Position numbers and translations under genes: made by a program
Shown: in pieces, positions 1-7,816 of the stretch
How positions within the stretch are numbered: the first letter of the stretch is position 1
Layout: each line of letters starts with the position of its first letter
The notes under the pieces: model-generated
Told to the model about the DNA's origin: nothing
Seen by the model: the letters and a program-made list of their open reading frames with translations, nothing else
The model's database searches: none
Assembly (NCBI GenBank): GCA_945877405.1
Contig: CAMCSA010000008.1
Span: 1-61,692, forward strand
DNA length: 61,692 bases
Direction: 5' to 3'
From: an uncultured Erysipelotrichaceae bacterium
GTDB taxonomy: Bacteria > Bacillota_I > Bacilli_A > Erysipelotrichales > Erysipelotrichaceae

Positions 1-67
1 TTGTAATGACGTTAGGACCATATGAGTGAGTTACAAGCCTCGACTCTTTAGAGTCTGGGTAATTGAC
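1..67 (+). mobile_element. Right end of an IS605-type element (body outside window)
   Basis: The first 67 bases are about 85% identical, by eye, to the reverse complement of 27059-27125. They end in AAGCC, a short hairpin and GGGTAATTGAC. That layout matches the right end of IS200/IS605 elements, where the 3' part of the TnpB guide RNA scaffold sits, and it parallels the end of the intact element at 47118-47138. The transposase itself would lie to the left of the window. That it is an IS end is inferred; the repeat is seen directly. Confidence 0.55.
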
Positions 68-72
68 GTGTC

Positions 73-100
73 TTGACGAATATGTGATCTGCGATACAAT
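73..100 (+). promoter_or_regulatory. Promoter of queT-like gene
   Basis: TTGACG at 73-78 and TACAAT at 95-100 are separated by 16 bases. This predicts a transcript start near 107 and a leader of about 64 bases before the start codon at 171. It lies just outside the IS605-type end at 1-67. Confidence 0.6.
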
Positions 101-106
101 AGTGGT

Positions 107-163
107 CGACACAAAACGTGTCCGTCAGTAGCGGCTACCTGACGTAAAGCGAAAATAAGGAGA
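107..163 (+). promoter_or_regulatory. Structured leader of queT, possible preQ1 riboswitch
   Basis: The short leader folds into two hairpins, GACAC-aaaac-GTGTC at 108-122 and CGTCAGTAG-cgg-CTACcTGACG at about 123-145. An A-rich stretch follows that runs into the Shine-Dalgarno sequence AAGGAGA at 157-163. Genes of this transporter family are often under preQ1 riboswitch control, and the size and SD placement fit. I could not match the class I, II or III consensus base by base, so the ligand is inference from the gene alone. Confidence 0.35.
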
Positions 164-170
164 TTTACAA

Positions 171-680
171 ATGAACAAAAACACGCAGACGTTTGCGAAG
201 ATCGCGATGATTGCGGCAATCTACACTGTCGTATCACTCGTACTGGCACCATTTACCTATGGAAATATTCAGGTGCGTATTGCAGAGGCATTAACTCTAT
301 TGCCTTTAATCTATAAGCCATCTATTACTGGTGTTACCCTTGGTTGCTTTCTGACTAATCTCATCGGGGCAATGATCGGTGTCAATCCAACCGGAATGAT
401 TGATTCTGTGGTAGGTACAACAGCCACACTTCTGGCGGCGTTATTGACCTATTATCTGAGGAATCGTAAGCTTGCAGGAATTCCTGTATGGTCCATTCTG
501 ATGCCGGTAGTCTTCAATTTCTTCTTTGTTGGCATGGAACTGTCCGTTCTGTTTTTTGACGGGAATGTCTGGCTTGGATTACTGATCATGGGAACTGAAG
601 TGGCAATTGGAGAACTGATTTCTGTTATTCTTGGCTACTTCCTGATCAGAACACTGGAAAAAACAGATATATTCAGATAA
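171..680 (+). CDS. queT: QueT-type queuosine precursor transporter
   Basis: Probable S-component (substrate-binding membrane subunit) of an energy-coupling factor transporter importing a queuosine precursor such as preQ1 for tRNA modification. The 169-residue protein has about five hydrophobic segments and carries the typical QueT/PF06177 features: an early ATYTVVSLVLAPF-like segment, NIQVRIAEALTLLP, then GCFLTNLIGA and GTTATLLAALLTY. Length fits the family. The ATG at 171 has AAGGAGA seven bases upstream. It is a single-gene transcript with its own promoter, structured leader and terminator at 707-731. ECF energising subunits are not in the window and are usually shared and encoded elsewhere. 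The exact substrate is inferred from the family. Confidence 0.85.
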   Translation: MNKNTQTFAKIAMIAAIYTVVSLVLAPFTYGNIQVRIAEALTLLPLIYKPSITGVTLGCFLTNLIGAMIGVNPTGMIDSVVGTTATLLAALLTYYLRNRKLAGIPVWSILMPVVFNFFFVGMELSVLFFDGNVWLGLLIMGTEVAIGELISVILGYFLIRTLEKTDIFR

Positions 681-706
681 CGGAATACACATATCACAGC
701 CGCAGG

Positions 707-731
707 CATGTCGTAACTGACATGTCTTTTC
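707..731 (+). terminator. Terminator after queT
   Basis: A hairpin CATGTC-gtaact-GACATG (707-724) is followed by the T-rich run TCTTTTCTT. It lies 27 bases after the queT stop codon. Confidence 0.6.
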
Positions 732-747
732 TTATGAAATAACAAAA

Positions 748-775
748 AGAAAACCCATCAGAAAGATTGATGGGT
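748..775 (-). terminator. Terminator of the MupG-like gene
   Basis: CCCATCA/TGATGGG (754-760 with 768-774) is flanked on the left by an A-rich run. Read on the minus strand it is a hairpin followed by TTTTCTTTTTG, just after the stop codon at 790. Confidence 0.7.
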
Positions 776-789
776 TCAATAGGGAATGA

Positions 790-1962
790 TCAGCACATGA
801 TGCAGAAACGTGTACCTGGTACAAAGTGATCCAATAATACCATTTCTGCTTCCGGAATTCTGCCGATGAGGTTTCTTTGACCATCGTTTTTCATGTCTTT
901 GAGAACAATCTGCAGTTCACCATGATAATGGCGGCAGTTGTCATTGACAATGACGACATCGCCTCGATGGAACATATCCTGATCACATGGGCGGGCAGGG
1001 AAGTCTTCCTTTTTGTAGATCATACGAGTTGCACGTGATCTGATCATGTAATAGACATACTCACCTGCACTGTGTAACGGGAAGTCCAGAACTTTTCTTT
1101 CCAGATCCGTTACACCATCTGCCATTTCAATCGAGAATGGAACGCGTGTGATATCACCATGAGGCAGAAAATGAGATAAAGGACCGAAGGCATCATCTGT
1201 TCCTTCATAAACAGGTACATTGATATAGGCAGCTTTCATGACTTCATCGATCTGTTCGAATTCTTCTTTGGATGCAAAGGCATTACCGAACAGCACTTCA
1301 TCGCAGTTATCCATCGCAATGATGTGTTTGAGCTGCTGGGCAGGGGTAATCCATCGATGATCTTCCAGTGTCGGTAATCCATCCTGGATCGGCCATGGGC
1401 CATGGGCACCTTCCACATTGGAAGAAATGAACATGGCAACCTTAATACCTGCTTTCTTCCAGTGGTTGTTGACTGTCATTGTTGATACAAGATCTGCCCC
1501 TGTATAGCGCTCTGGATAGAAGTTGTGGCAGCAGACAAGATTGTCTGTATGTGCACCACCAGCAATCGCAGCATCGATCGGCTTTACAAATGCAGCGGAC
1601 ATTTCCACACCGATTCCATAGGAATTGTTGATTAATGTAATATCTCTTTCGTCCCCATAGCACAGATCCATGCGGATGATGTCGATTCCCATATCGACAA
1701 ACGGCTGCAGATTATTTTCATCTGCTCCGATCTTTTCCAGGAAAAAGGTATTGCAGTCACCGGATACCTTCATTCCATACTGATGAGCAATGCCTGTCAG
1801 TTTTCTGAAATAGTCTGCGACCTCTTCTTTTGTTCCAGGTACGGAAAACATGCTTGTAAATACTTTCGTAAAGCCATGGCTGCTGGCAAGTTTCAGATAA
1901 TCATCAATCTGCTGTAATGTTTCCTGCTCTGGATAAACGGATACACCTAAAGTAATAGACAT
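790..1962 (-). CDS. MupG/DUF871 family TIM-barrel protein
   Basis: A 390-residue protein of the DUF871 family, whose characterised member MupG is a 6-phospho-N-acetylmuramidase. That enzyme splits MurNAc-6P-GlcNAc during cell-wall recycling in the cytoplasm. The N-terminus (LGVSVYPEQETLQQIDDYL), the DYFRKLTGIAHQYGMKV segment and RMDLCYGDE are typical of the TIM barrel, and a smaller C-terminal beta domain follows. The ATG at 1962 has a purine-rich stretch (AGGAGGAAT) upstream. No MurNAc phosphotransferase or other recycling genes sit beside it, so the exact substrate is not confirmed by context. It is transcribed alone and divergently from the GrpB gene. Confidence 0.8.
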   Translation of the reverse strand: MSITLGVSVYPEQETLQQIDDYLKLASSHGFTKVFTSMFSVPGTKEEVADYFRKLTGIAHQYGMKVSGDCNTFFLEKIGADENNLQPFVDMGIDIIRMDLCYGDERDITLINNSYGIGVEMSAAFVKPIDAAIAGGAHTDNLVCCHNFYPERYTGADLVSTMTVNNHWKKAGIKVAMFISSNVEGAHGPWPIQDGLPTLEDHRWITPAQQLKHIIAMDNCDEVLFGNAFASKEEFEQIDEVMKAAYINVPVYEGTDDAFGPLSHFLPHGDITRVPFSIEMADGVTDLERKVLDFPLHSAGEYVYYMIRSRATRMIYKKEDFPARPCDQDMFHRGDVVIVNDNCRHYHGELQIVLKDMKNDGQRNLIGRIPEAEMVLLDHFVPGTRFCIMC

Positions 1963-2120
1963 AAAATGATTCCTCCTATGGGCATTATACTATGTGTTAT
2001 TATGATTTGAAACATGTTGGTAAGTTGTACCTGAATCAGAAACATGTATCAAAAACAGGAATTATGCATGATTGACTACCAAAACAGTTCAGATTGGTCT
2101 ACAATACTAGTGGGTAGGTT

Positions 2121-2690
2121 ATGAAAAGAATACTTGATAAAATGACCATCAAGGAACTGTGGGGCCTTTATCCGGTTGCGTTAGTCGCTCCTAAAAGCAA
2201 TTGGAAGACATGGTATCGGGAAGAAGAAACAGAGCTCAGAAAGGTCATTCCTGCATCCGTGATCTATCGGATCGAGCACGTCGGTTCAACCGCACTTTCC
2301 AATATATGGGCAAAGAATATTGTGGATATCATGCTGGAAGTACGCACTCAGGATGATCTTCTCAAGGTCAGAAATATTCTTCTGGGGCATGGATACAGAT
2401 GCATGTCACAGGGAGCACATCGCATCTCTTTGAATAAGGGGTATATGACAGATGGTATCACGACAAGGGTCTTCCATCTGCATGTCCGTCTTGTCGGAGA
2501 TCATGATGAACTGTATTTCAGAGATTATCTGAATGAGCATCCGGAAGCTGCCAGGGCATATGAAAAACTGAAGCTTGAGTTGTGCCGACAGTTTGGTAAC
2601 AACAAGGAACAGTATATTGCGCATAAGACTGAGTTTGTACAGAAGTATACTGCCATTGCAAAGCAGCTGTACAAAAACAGGTATGAGTGA
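2121..2690 (+). CDS. GrpB family nucleotidyltransferase-like protein
   Basis: A 189-residue GrpB/UPF0157 protein, a nucleotidyltransferase-fold family whose cellular role is not firmly established. The sequence contains the family signature RIEHVGSTALSNIWAKNIVDIML, in which canonical members read HVGSTAVPGLxAKPIIDI, and a later FHLHVRLVGDHDELYFRDYLNEHPEAA motif. Length is normal. The start at 2121 has only a weak Shine-Dalgarno (GTAGGT). Transcribed alone, divergent from the MupG-like gene. Confidence 0.85.
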   Translation: MKRILDKMTIKELWGLYPVALVAPKSNWKTWYREEETELRKVIPASVIYRIEHVGSTALSNIWAKNIVDIMLEVRTQDDLLKVRNILLGHGYRCMSQGAHRISLNKGYMTDGITTRVFHLHVRLVGDHDELYFRDYLNEHPEAARAYEKLKLELCRQFGNNKEQYIAHKTEFVQKYTAIAKQLYKNRYE

Positions 2691-2835
2691 GTAAGAGATC
2701 AGTGAATAAACAGGATTGCCAATCATCAGCAGTCCTGTTTTTGATTTCATTTCCGATTTTTGTGGCAAATCACTTCCGGTTTTTGTGGTAACTCTGGAAA
2801 AGTGAAGTTCGAGAACAGTTCGTACAGTATCTGAA

Positions 2836-2860
2836 ACAGAAAAAACCGCTGATGCGGTTT
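2836..2860 (-). terminator. Terminator of nnr
   Basis: AAACCGC-tgat-GCGGTTT (2843-2860) gives, on the minus strand, a hairpin followed by a run of T and lies 30 bases past the nnr stop codon. Confidence 0.75.
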
Positions 2861-2892
2861 ATCTGATCACGTGTCATTTTGGTAAAAATGAT

Positions 2893-4350
2893 TCAGATAT
2901 GATGTTTTCTGAACAGTTCGTCGGAAACAGATGGATAGCATTCCAAAGGGAAATTCTGGATGGAATGGTACTGCAGGCCGTATTCACTCAGATAGCCATG
3001 GAACCATACAGCCATGCATAATCCCTGAAAGAGATCTCTTTTCAGAGTCAACATCCCTGCAATCATTCCTGTCAGAAGATCTCCACTTCCTGCCTGAGCC
3101 AATGCTGCGCATCCACTCTGGTTGATATATACATCACCTTCAGGTGAAACGACGATCGTATTTGCTCCCTTGAGGACAACATACATGTGGTATTTTTCAG
3201 CAAACTGCAGTGCACATTCCTGTCGATGGGAGATGATGTATTCTACCGGTTTCCCGGTTAATGCGGCAAATTCACCAATGTGTGGTGTAATGACCATCGG
3301 AACATTGACAAAGCGGAACAGATACGTGTTATTGACAAGCATACGCAATGCTTCCGCATCCAGAATCACAGGGCCTGTAGCATTCTGCAGAATGGTTTCC
3401 AACACATCATTTTTACAGTCCAGATTGTTCCATCCACTTCCACAGGCAACTACTTTTGCATTTACGACAGCATTTTTCAAAGTGTGTGACTGGTTTTCCT
3501 TATGGAACGGAAGGAAAACCGGCGTGATGAACTTTGAAGCAACAATCGGATAGATGCAGTCATGCAATCCCACCATCAGATAGGAAGTGCCAATCGTTTT
3601 TGCACCAAGGATATTCAGGCATAATGCACCTGCCATCCCGTAACTGCCGCCGACAATCAGTGTTTTGCCATGGGTTCCTTTATAGTCAGATTCCTGTCTT
3701 GCAGGGAAGGATGAGAAAAACAGCTGTTCATTCATTTCTGCATATGGAGAAGTGATATTGTGACTGATACCTAAGGGAAGAAGAACGCAATGATCAAACA
3801 TATGATGTTCCTTGCGCAACATATGGAATGGTTTATAACATTCAAGTGCACATGTATATGCAGAAGCAAGTCCATCCCGATCACAGGCACCACTGTCACA
3901 TTCACACCCTGAATTGATATCGATGCTGACAGTTTTATGGCGGTATGCATTCAGTTTTCGGAAGATGGAACGTGTAGAGGAATCCAGTACGCCATGGTAT
4001 CCGAAACCATACACGGCATCGACAATGACATCTGCAGATTCAGCAGGACTGATGTCTTCAACAAATAAAGAAGGATCCAGTTTTGCATATGCGTGCTTTG
4101 CTTCATCAGTTTTCGGTAATCCATGCAAAAGGAGTACATGAACGTCCATGGAATCTGAAAGAACATCCGCAACAACAAATCCATCACCGCCATTGTTTCC
4201 ATTTCCGCATAGAATGAAAACAGAACGTGCATCCGGGAATGTTTCCTGTATGAACTGAGCAGTTGCCTTGCCTGCCCGATCCATGAGCTGCTGATTGTTG
4301 AGGCCACAAGCTGCCTCGATTTCCTTCATTCCTTCTTTATGTATGATCAT
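2893..4350 (-). CDS. nnr: Bifunctional NAD(P)H-hydrate epimerase/dehydratase
   Basis: Metabolite repair enzyme that restores damaged (hydrated) NADH and NADPH. The N-terminal YjeF-type epimerase (about residues 1-205) has the phosphate-binding GNGNNGGDGFV loop and DAVYGFGYHG. The C-terminal ADP-dependent dehydratase (ribokinase fold, about 220-485) has KTLIVGGSYGMAGA and the QAGSGDLLTGMIAG anion-hole motif. I chose the ATG at 4350 (MIIHKEGMKEIE) over one 12 codons upstream because it has AAAAGAG in place and matches where family members begin. The 485-residue length fits the two-domain form. Single gene, housekeeping function. Confidence 0.93.
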   Translation of the reverse strand: MIIHKEGMKEIEAACGLNNQQLMDRAGKATAQFIQETFPDARSVFILCGNGNNGGDGFVVADVLSDSMDVHVLLLHGLPKTDEAKHAYAKLDPSLFVEDISPAESADVIVDAVYGFGYHGVLDSSTRSIFRKLNAYRHKTVSIDINSGCECDSGACDRDGLASAYTCALECYKPFHMLRKEHHMFDHCVLLPLGISHNITSPYAEMNEQLFFSSFPARQESDYKGTHGKTLIVGGSYGMAGALCLNILGAKTIGTSYLMVGLHDCIYPIVASKFITPVFLPFHKENQSHTLKNAVVNAKVVACGSGWNNLDCKNDVLETILQNATGPVILDAEALRMLVNNTYLFRFVNVPMVITPHIGEFAALTGKPVEYIISHRQECALQFAEKYHMYVVLKGANTIVVSPEGDVYINQSGCAALAQAGSGDLLTGMIAGMLTLKRDLFQGLCMAVWFHGYLSEYGLQYHSIQNFPLECYPSVSDELFRKHHI

Positions 4351-4538
4351 ATGTTTTCTCTTTTCTGCGTGCGAATATCTTAACATGAAATGGTTCTGAT
4401 GGTACAGCAGTATCGATATTACATATTTTTTGTTTGAACACTGTCGTATTTTTAATGCACAGATTTACCAATTTGTATACCAGAAGCACAAAAAGTGACG
4501 ATTTTGTGTAACTGAAAGCCCTTAATAGTGAAATTTTG

Positions 4539-4567
4539 TGATAAATATGCCAAATCAATGCTATAAT
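4539..4567 (+). promoter_or_regulatory. Promoter of Lys/Thr-rich protein
   Basis: A perfect TATAAT at 4562-4567 has TGATAA 17 bases upstream, or TTGTGA at longer spacing. It precedes a strong AGGAGG at 4581-4586 and the ATG at 4596, suggesting strong expression. Confidence 0.6.
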
Positions 4568-4595
4568 GTGGTTGTTATCAAGGAGGATACGTTAC

Positions 4596-5165
4596 ATGCC
4601 AACAAAGAAAGCCGTTGCAACTGAAGAAACAGCTGCAACACCAAAGAAGAGAACATGTAAGAGAAAGACTACAACAGCTGCTGCTGAAAGCGCAACTGAA
4701 ACTACAGAAACAGTCGCTAAGAAGACAACAGCGAAGAAGACAGCTACTAAGAAGACAACAACTGCTAAGAAGACAACAACAAAGAAGACTGCAGCCAAGA
4801 AGGTTGAAGAACCTGCAAAGGTTGAAGCTCCTGTTGTTGAAGAAACAGTTAAGGTTGAAGAACCTGTTGTTGAAGTTGCTAAGAGAACTGTCAAGGACTA
4901 TGAAGACATCATCAACTGGAAGAAGGGCGAAGCTCATGCGATGGACTGGTTATATATCGAAGTCAATGCAGGTGACCTTCTGACAGAAGTTGAAGCAGGT
5001 GTTGATAACCTGGCTACAACATGTCAGGCAATCCTGAATGTCATGCTTGAAGGTGATGGTTTCATCGTAAGACCTGCAGAAGAAGATATGGTTTCCACAT
5101 CTTTGACTGTACGTTACTACTGCGACAACCTCTCCGCTGACCGCAGAAAGTATTTCGAAAACTGA
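4596..5165 (+). CDS. Lys/Thr/Ala-rich protein with conserved C-terminal domain
   Basis: A 189-residue protein in two parts. Residues 1-about 75 are low complexity, built from repeats of KKTT, KKTA and AKK, and resemble histone H1-like or HU-tail sequences that bind nucleic acid. A Glu/Val/Pro-rich linker follows (VEEPAKVEAPVVEE). Residues about 100-189 form a compact acidic domain (DYEDIINWKKGEAHAMDWLYIEVNAGDLLTE to TVRYYCDNLSADRRKYFE) that I do not recognise by name. The ATG at 4596 is set by AGGAGG eight bases upstream. A nucleoid or RNA-binding role is inference from the basic tail only. Confidence 0.75.
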   Translation: MPTKKAVATEETAATPKKRTCKRKTTTAAAESATETTETVAKKTTAKKTATKKTTTAKKTTTKKTAAKKVEEPAKVEAPVVEETVKVEEPVVEVAKRTVKDYEDIINWKKGEAHAMDWLYIEVNAGDLLTEVEAGVDNLATTCQAILNVMLEGDGFIVRPAEEDMVSTSLTVRYYCDNLSADRRKYFEN

Positions 5166-5179
5166 GATTCTCGATCATA

Positions 5180-5208
5180 AAAGCTCATCTTTACCGGTGA
5201 GCTTTTTT
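5180..5208. terminator. Bidirectional terminator
   Basis: AAAGCTCA/TGAGCTTT (5180-5187 with 5198-5205) is flanked by A and T runs on the two sides. It serves the Lys/Thr-rich gene and overlaps the stop codon of the converging membrane protein gene at 5191. Confidence 0.75.
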
Positions 5209-5727
5209 CGTATATTCAGCAGTCAGAGTAATACTGATTCCCCAGGCATAAACGATCTCACTCAAACCGTTGATCGACATGGTTGACAGAATCAGCAGGA
5301 AGGCAGGTAAGGTGAACATGAAATATAACCTCAGCTTTGAAAGATCATGGATGTGGCTGGCAATGAACACATAATTGAAGATGAATAATGTTCCGTTTGC
5401 ACAAAGTACATGCAGATTGGAAAGTACATCTGCCTGGTTGTGATAGGGGATGATCATTGCCAGTACTGCCAGAAGATCCATGAGGAAAACCCATTGTTTC
5501 TGATGTCTAAGGGAAGTGGTCAGTGGTATGAGTAATACATTGAACCAAGCCCATAGACTAAGTCCACCCAGTTTCATAATCCATCCGTTTTCCTGATTGA
5601 TGACACCGGTAAAATTGATGTCTGACATGTCAAAGATGAAATATGTCAGCCATAACAGAAGCGGGATCAGCCCATATCCGACCAGTTGTATGCATCTTTT
5701 TTTCAGTTGAGAATTCTTTTTGGACAT
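5191..5727 (-). CDS. Hypothetical multi-pass membrane protein
   Basis: A 178-residue hydrophobic protein with about five to six predicted transmembrane segments, a basic N-terminus (MSKKNSQLKKR) and a basic C-terminal tail. I do not recognise the family. The ATG at 5727 is preferred over one 20 codons upstream because the protein then starts with a normal basic leader. Its upstream region overlaps the start region of pheA (5761), so the two genes are divergent with overlapping control regions. No function can be assigned. Confidence 0.6.
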   Translation of the reverse strand: MSKKNSQLKKRCIQLVGYGLIPLLLWLTYFIFDMSDINFTGVINQENGWIMKLGGLSLWAWFNVLLIPLTTSLRHQKQWVFLMDLLAVLAMIIPYHNQADVLSNLHVLCANGTLFIFNYVFIASHIHDLSKLRLYFMFTLPAFLLILSTMSINGLSEIVYAWGISITLTAEYTKKAHR

Positions 5728-5760
5728 AATAGAATAATTATAACTTTGAAGGGGTATTTT

Positions 5761-6594
5761 ATGAAGGTCGGTTATCAGGGAAATCATGGCACATACAGTG
5801 AAATTGCAGCTTTGACTTTTTTTGAAGGTGTGGAATTTGAACAGGTGGGGTTTAAGAATTTTCCATCGTTATTTGAGGCACTGGATACAAAGCAGATTGA
5901 TTATGCGGTGATTCCGGTTGAAAATACGACAACAGGTATCATATCCAGAACATATGACCGGTTCCGTGATTATGACCTTCATGCGGTAGGGGAAATCAAT
6001 GTTCCGATCACGGAAGATCTAATTGTATGCCCAGGAACAACCATTGATGAAATTGAAGAGGTTTACAGTCATCCGGAAGCTTTAAGTCAGTGCGGACGCT
6101 TTTTTGCAGAGCACCCGAAGTGCAGATCCATGGCATATCAGGATACATCTGCTTCTGTTGCCTATGTGAAGGAATGCAATGATCACAGAAAGGCAGCACT
6201 TGCCAGCTGGAGAGCAGCGGAATACTATCAGATGGAATCACTGATGAAATCCGTTCAGGATTCCACAAGGAACATGACAAGATTTCTTGTGATGAGCCAG
6301 TGTGAATCCACAGCAGCGGATGCTGATAAGATTTCGATGATGTTCATTCTGCGCAATCATTCCGGAGCATTATACAATGTACTTGGAATCCTTGCCAAAA
6401 ACGGTATTGATATTGTACGTTTGGAATCACGGCCGATTCCGGATACTCCATTCCAGTATATGTTCTATATTGATTTTAAGGGAAACCTCAGAAACAGAGA
6501 GATCCAGAATGTGATTCATGAGATGGAAGTCAGATGTGAATATACAAAGGTATTTGGCTGTTATAAGTCTCATGAAAATATTTTCAGAAAATAA
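5761..6594 (+). CDS. pheA: Prephenate dehydratase
   Basis: Converts prephenate to phenylpyruvate, the committed step to phenylalanine. The 277-residue protein has the dehydratase domain (MKVGYQGNHGTYSEIAA, PVENTTTGIISRTYD, SHPEALSQC) and a C-terminal ACT regulatory domain from about residue 195 (MMFILRNHSGALYNVLGILAKNGI, LESRPIPDTPFQYMFYIDF). ACT domains of this family bind phenylalanine for feedback inhibition. There is no chorismate mutase domain at the N-terminus. I chose the ATG at 5761, preceded by AAGGGG, over an upstream in-frame ATG at 5686. The gene precedes the aro operon in the same direction but is separated from it by an attenuator. Confidence 0.95.
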   Translation: MKVGYQGNHGTYSEIAALTFFEGVEFEQVGFKNFPSLFEALDTKQIDYAVIPVENTTTGIISRTYDRFRDYDLHAVGEINVPITEDLIVCPGTTIDEIEEVYSHPEALSQCGRFFAEHPKCRSMAYQDTSASVAYVKECNDHRKAALASWRAAEYYQMESLMKSVQDSTRNMTRFLVMSQCESTAADADKISMMFILRNHSGALYNVLGILAKNGIDIVRLESRPIPDTPFQYMFYIDFKGNLRNREIQNVIHEMEVRCEYTKVFGCYKSHENIFRK

Positions 6595-6597
6595 ATG

Positions 6598-6626
6598 TTT
6601 GTTTTGATGTGCTGTTGTGATAGAAT
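6598..6626 (+). promoter_or_regulatory. Promoter of aro operon leader
   Basis: TAGAAT at 6621-6626 preceded by TGA resembles an extended -10 box, with a weak TTTGTT 17 bases upstream. An alternative pair is TTGATG (6604-6609) with TACATT (6627-6632). Either would start transcription just before the leader peptide at 6648. Confidence 0.45.
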
Positions 6627-6647
6627 TACATTGTTCAGGAAAAAGAT

Positions 6648-6692
6648 ATGAAGAGCTATTCTTACAGATATTACTTTTTTTACTTTAGATAA
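6648..6692 (+). CDS. Tyr/Phe-rich leader peptide of the aro operon
   Basis: A 14-residue reading frame, MKSYSYRYYFFYFR, preceded by AGGAAAAAG. Eight of its 14 residues are tyrosine (five) or phenylalanine (three). This is the hallmark of a ribosome-mediated attenuation leader peptide: scarcity of charged tRNA-Tyr or tRNA-Phe would stall the ribosome here. The stop codon at 6690-6692 sits at the foot of a hairpin, and a terminator follows at 6762-6789 before aroB. Attenuation is inference from this arrangement; codon content and spacing are seen directly. Confidence 0.75.
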   Translation: MKSYSYRYYFFYFR

Positions 6693-6789
6693 ACAGGGCA
6701 ACAGATATTGCCCGTTTCATTGTGAATAAAGGCATTATCTGAGATGGACATGCAAACAGAGCCATGTGGATGATGCCACATGGTTTTTT
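6691..6789 (+). promoter_or_regulatory. Transcription attenuator before aroB
   Basis: Three structures lie between the leader peptide and aroB. A hairpin GGGCAA-cagata-TTGCCC (6696-6713), extended by AAAC/GTTT, abuts the leader stop codon. GGCATTATC (6731-6739) can pair over nine positions, one of them G-T, with GATGATGCC (6769-6777). That pairing would disrupt the intrinsic terminator CCATGTGG-atgatg-CCACATGG-TTTTTT (6762-6789). The antiterminator and terminator therefore exclude each other. The exact link between ribosome position and the switch is inferred. Confidence 0.7.
6762..6789 (+). terminator. Attenuator terminator
   Basis: CCATGTGG (6762-6769) and CCACATGG (6776-6783) form a perfect 8-bp stem, followed by six T. 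It lies upstream of aroB, 23 bases before its start codon, so it acts on the operon's own leader transcript. Confidence 0.85.
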
Positions 6790-6811
6790 ATATCTTACCG
6801 GAGGGAAAAAG

Positions 6812-7816
6812 ATGAAGATAGAAGTTCATGCAGCAAGTGCCACATATCCGATTTACATGGAAAGAGGAATCCTCAACCATGCAAAGGAATATATCGGAAG
6901 AGAAGGACATGTGTTCATCGTATCGGATGATGGGGTTCCAAAGCAGTATCAGGATGTATTACAGAAGCAGTATCCTGATGCTGGAATGTATGTGTTTGAA
7001 AACGGTGAGCCATATAAAAACTTTGATACATTACAGGAAATACTCAAAGCCATGCAGCAGGCACACCTTTCACGCAAGGATACCGTGATTGCCTTAGGCG
7101 GTGGGGTAGTCGGCGATATGGCAGGATTTGCTGCGGCGATCTACATGCGTGGCATTCACTACATCAATATTCCGACAACTACTTTGTCTCAGATTGATTC
7201 GAGCATCGGAGGAAAGACAGCCATTGATTTCAATGGTGTGAAAAACTGTGTTGGTGCCTTCCTGCAACCGGATCTGGTGCTTGTAGATCCGGATCTTTTA
7301 TCCACATTGACACCAAGGCATTTCCATAATGGACTTGCAGAAGCTGTTAAAGAAGGGCTGATCGCAGATGCAAAGCTGTTTGAACTGTTTGAAACAGATA
7401 CGTGGGAAGATCATCTGGATGAGATCATTGAACGATGTCTTCTGATCAAGAAAAACATCGTTGAACATGATGAAAAAGAAACAGGGGAAAGAAAACTGCT
7501 GAATTTCGGTCATTCCTACGGGCATGCTTTTGAATCTTCATTTGGAATGAATGGTTATTACCATGGAGAATGCGTAGGCCTTGGCATGTTGACAGTCATG
7601 GAAAACCCTGAACTGACTGAAAGAGTGAAAAAAGTTCTGCGCAGGCTTTCCTTACCGGTCGAATGCCAGTATGATCCGAAAGAAATCATCTCTTTGATGA
7701 AATCGGATAAGAAAAGCAATCACGATACAATCACCATTGTACAGGTAGATGAGATCGGTCATGGTTACCTGCAGGAGTGGACATATGAGAAGGCGGGGAA
7801 GAAGATCGGTTTATGA
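6812..7816 (+). CDS. aroB: 3-dehydroquinate synthase
   Basis: Second step of the shikimate pathway, converting DAHP to 3-dehydroquinate with NAD and a divalent metal. The 334-residue protein shows the NAD-binding GGGVVGDMAGF, the SQIDSSIGGKTAID motif, and metal ligands in EAVKEGLI, NFGHSYGHAFE and YHGECVGLG. The ATG at 6812 has GGAGGG upstream; an in-frame ATG at 6764 lies inside the attenuator and is not used. First gene of the operon. Its end overlaps aroC by four bases (ATGA). Confidence 0.95.
   Translation: MKIEVHAASATYPIYMERGILNHAKEYIGREGHVFIVSDDGVPKQYQDVLQKQYPDAGMYVFENGEPYKNFDTLQEILKAMQQAHLSRKDTVIALGGGVVGDMAGFAAAIYMRGIHYINIPTTTLSQIDSSIGGKTAIDFNGVKNCVGAFLQPDLVLVDPDLLSTLTPRHFHNGLAEAVKEGLIADAKLFELFETDTWEDHLDEIIERCLLIKKNIVEHDEKETGERKLLNFGHSYGHAFESSFGMNGYYHGECVGLGMLTVMENPELTERVKKVLRRLSLPVECQYDPKEIISLMKSDKKSNHDTITIVQVDEIGHGYLQEWTYEKAGKKIGL

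Noticed and set aside
4578-4937. Long antisense reading frames opposite the Lys/Thr-rich gene and other repetitive genes.
   Set aside because: They are Ser/Cys- or Leu/Gln-rich mirror frames of low-complexity codons, lack ribosome sites and match no family.
6595-6811. The aroB leader as a T-box riboswitch.
   Set aside because: No T-box core sequence; a Tyr/Phe leader peptide with a terminator and antiterminator explains the region better.
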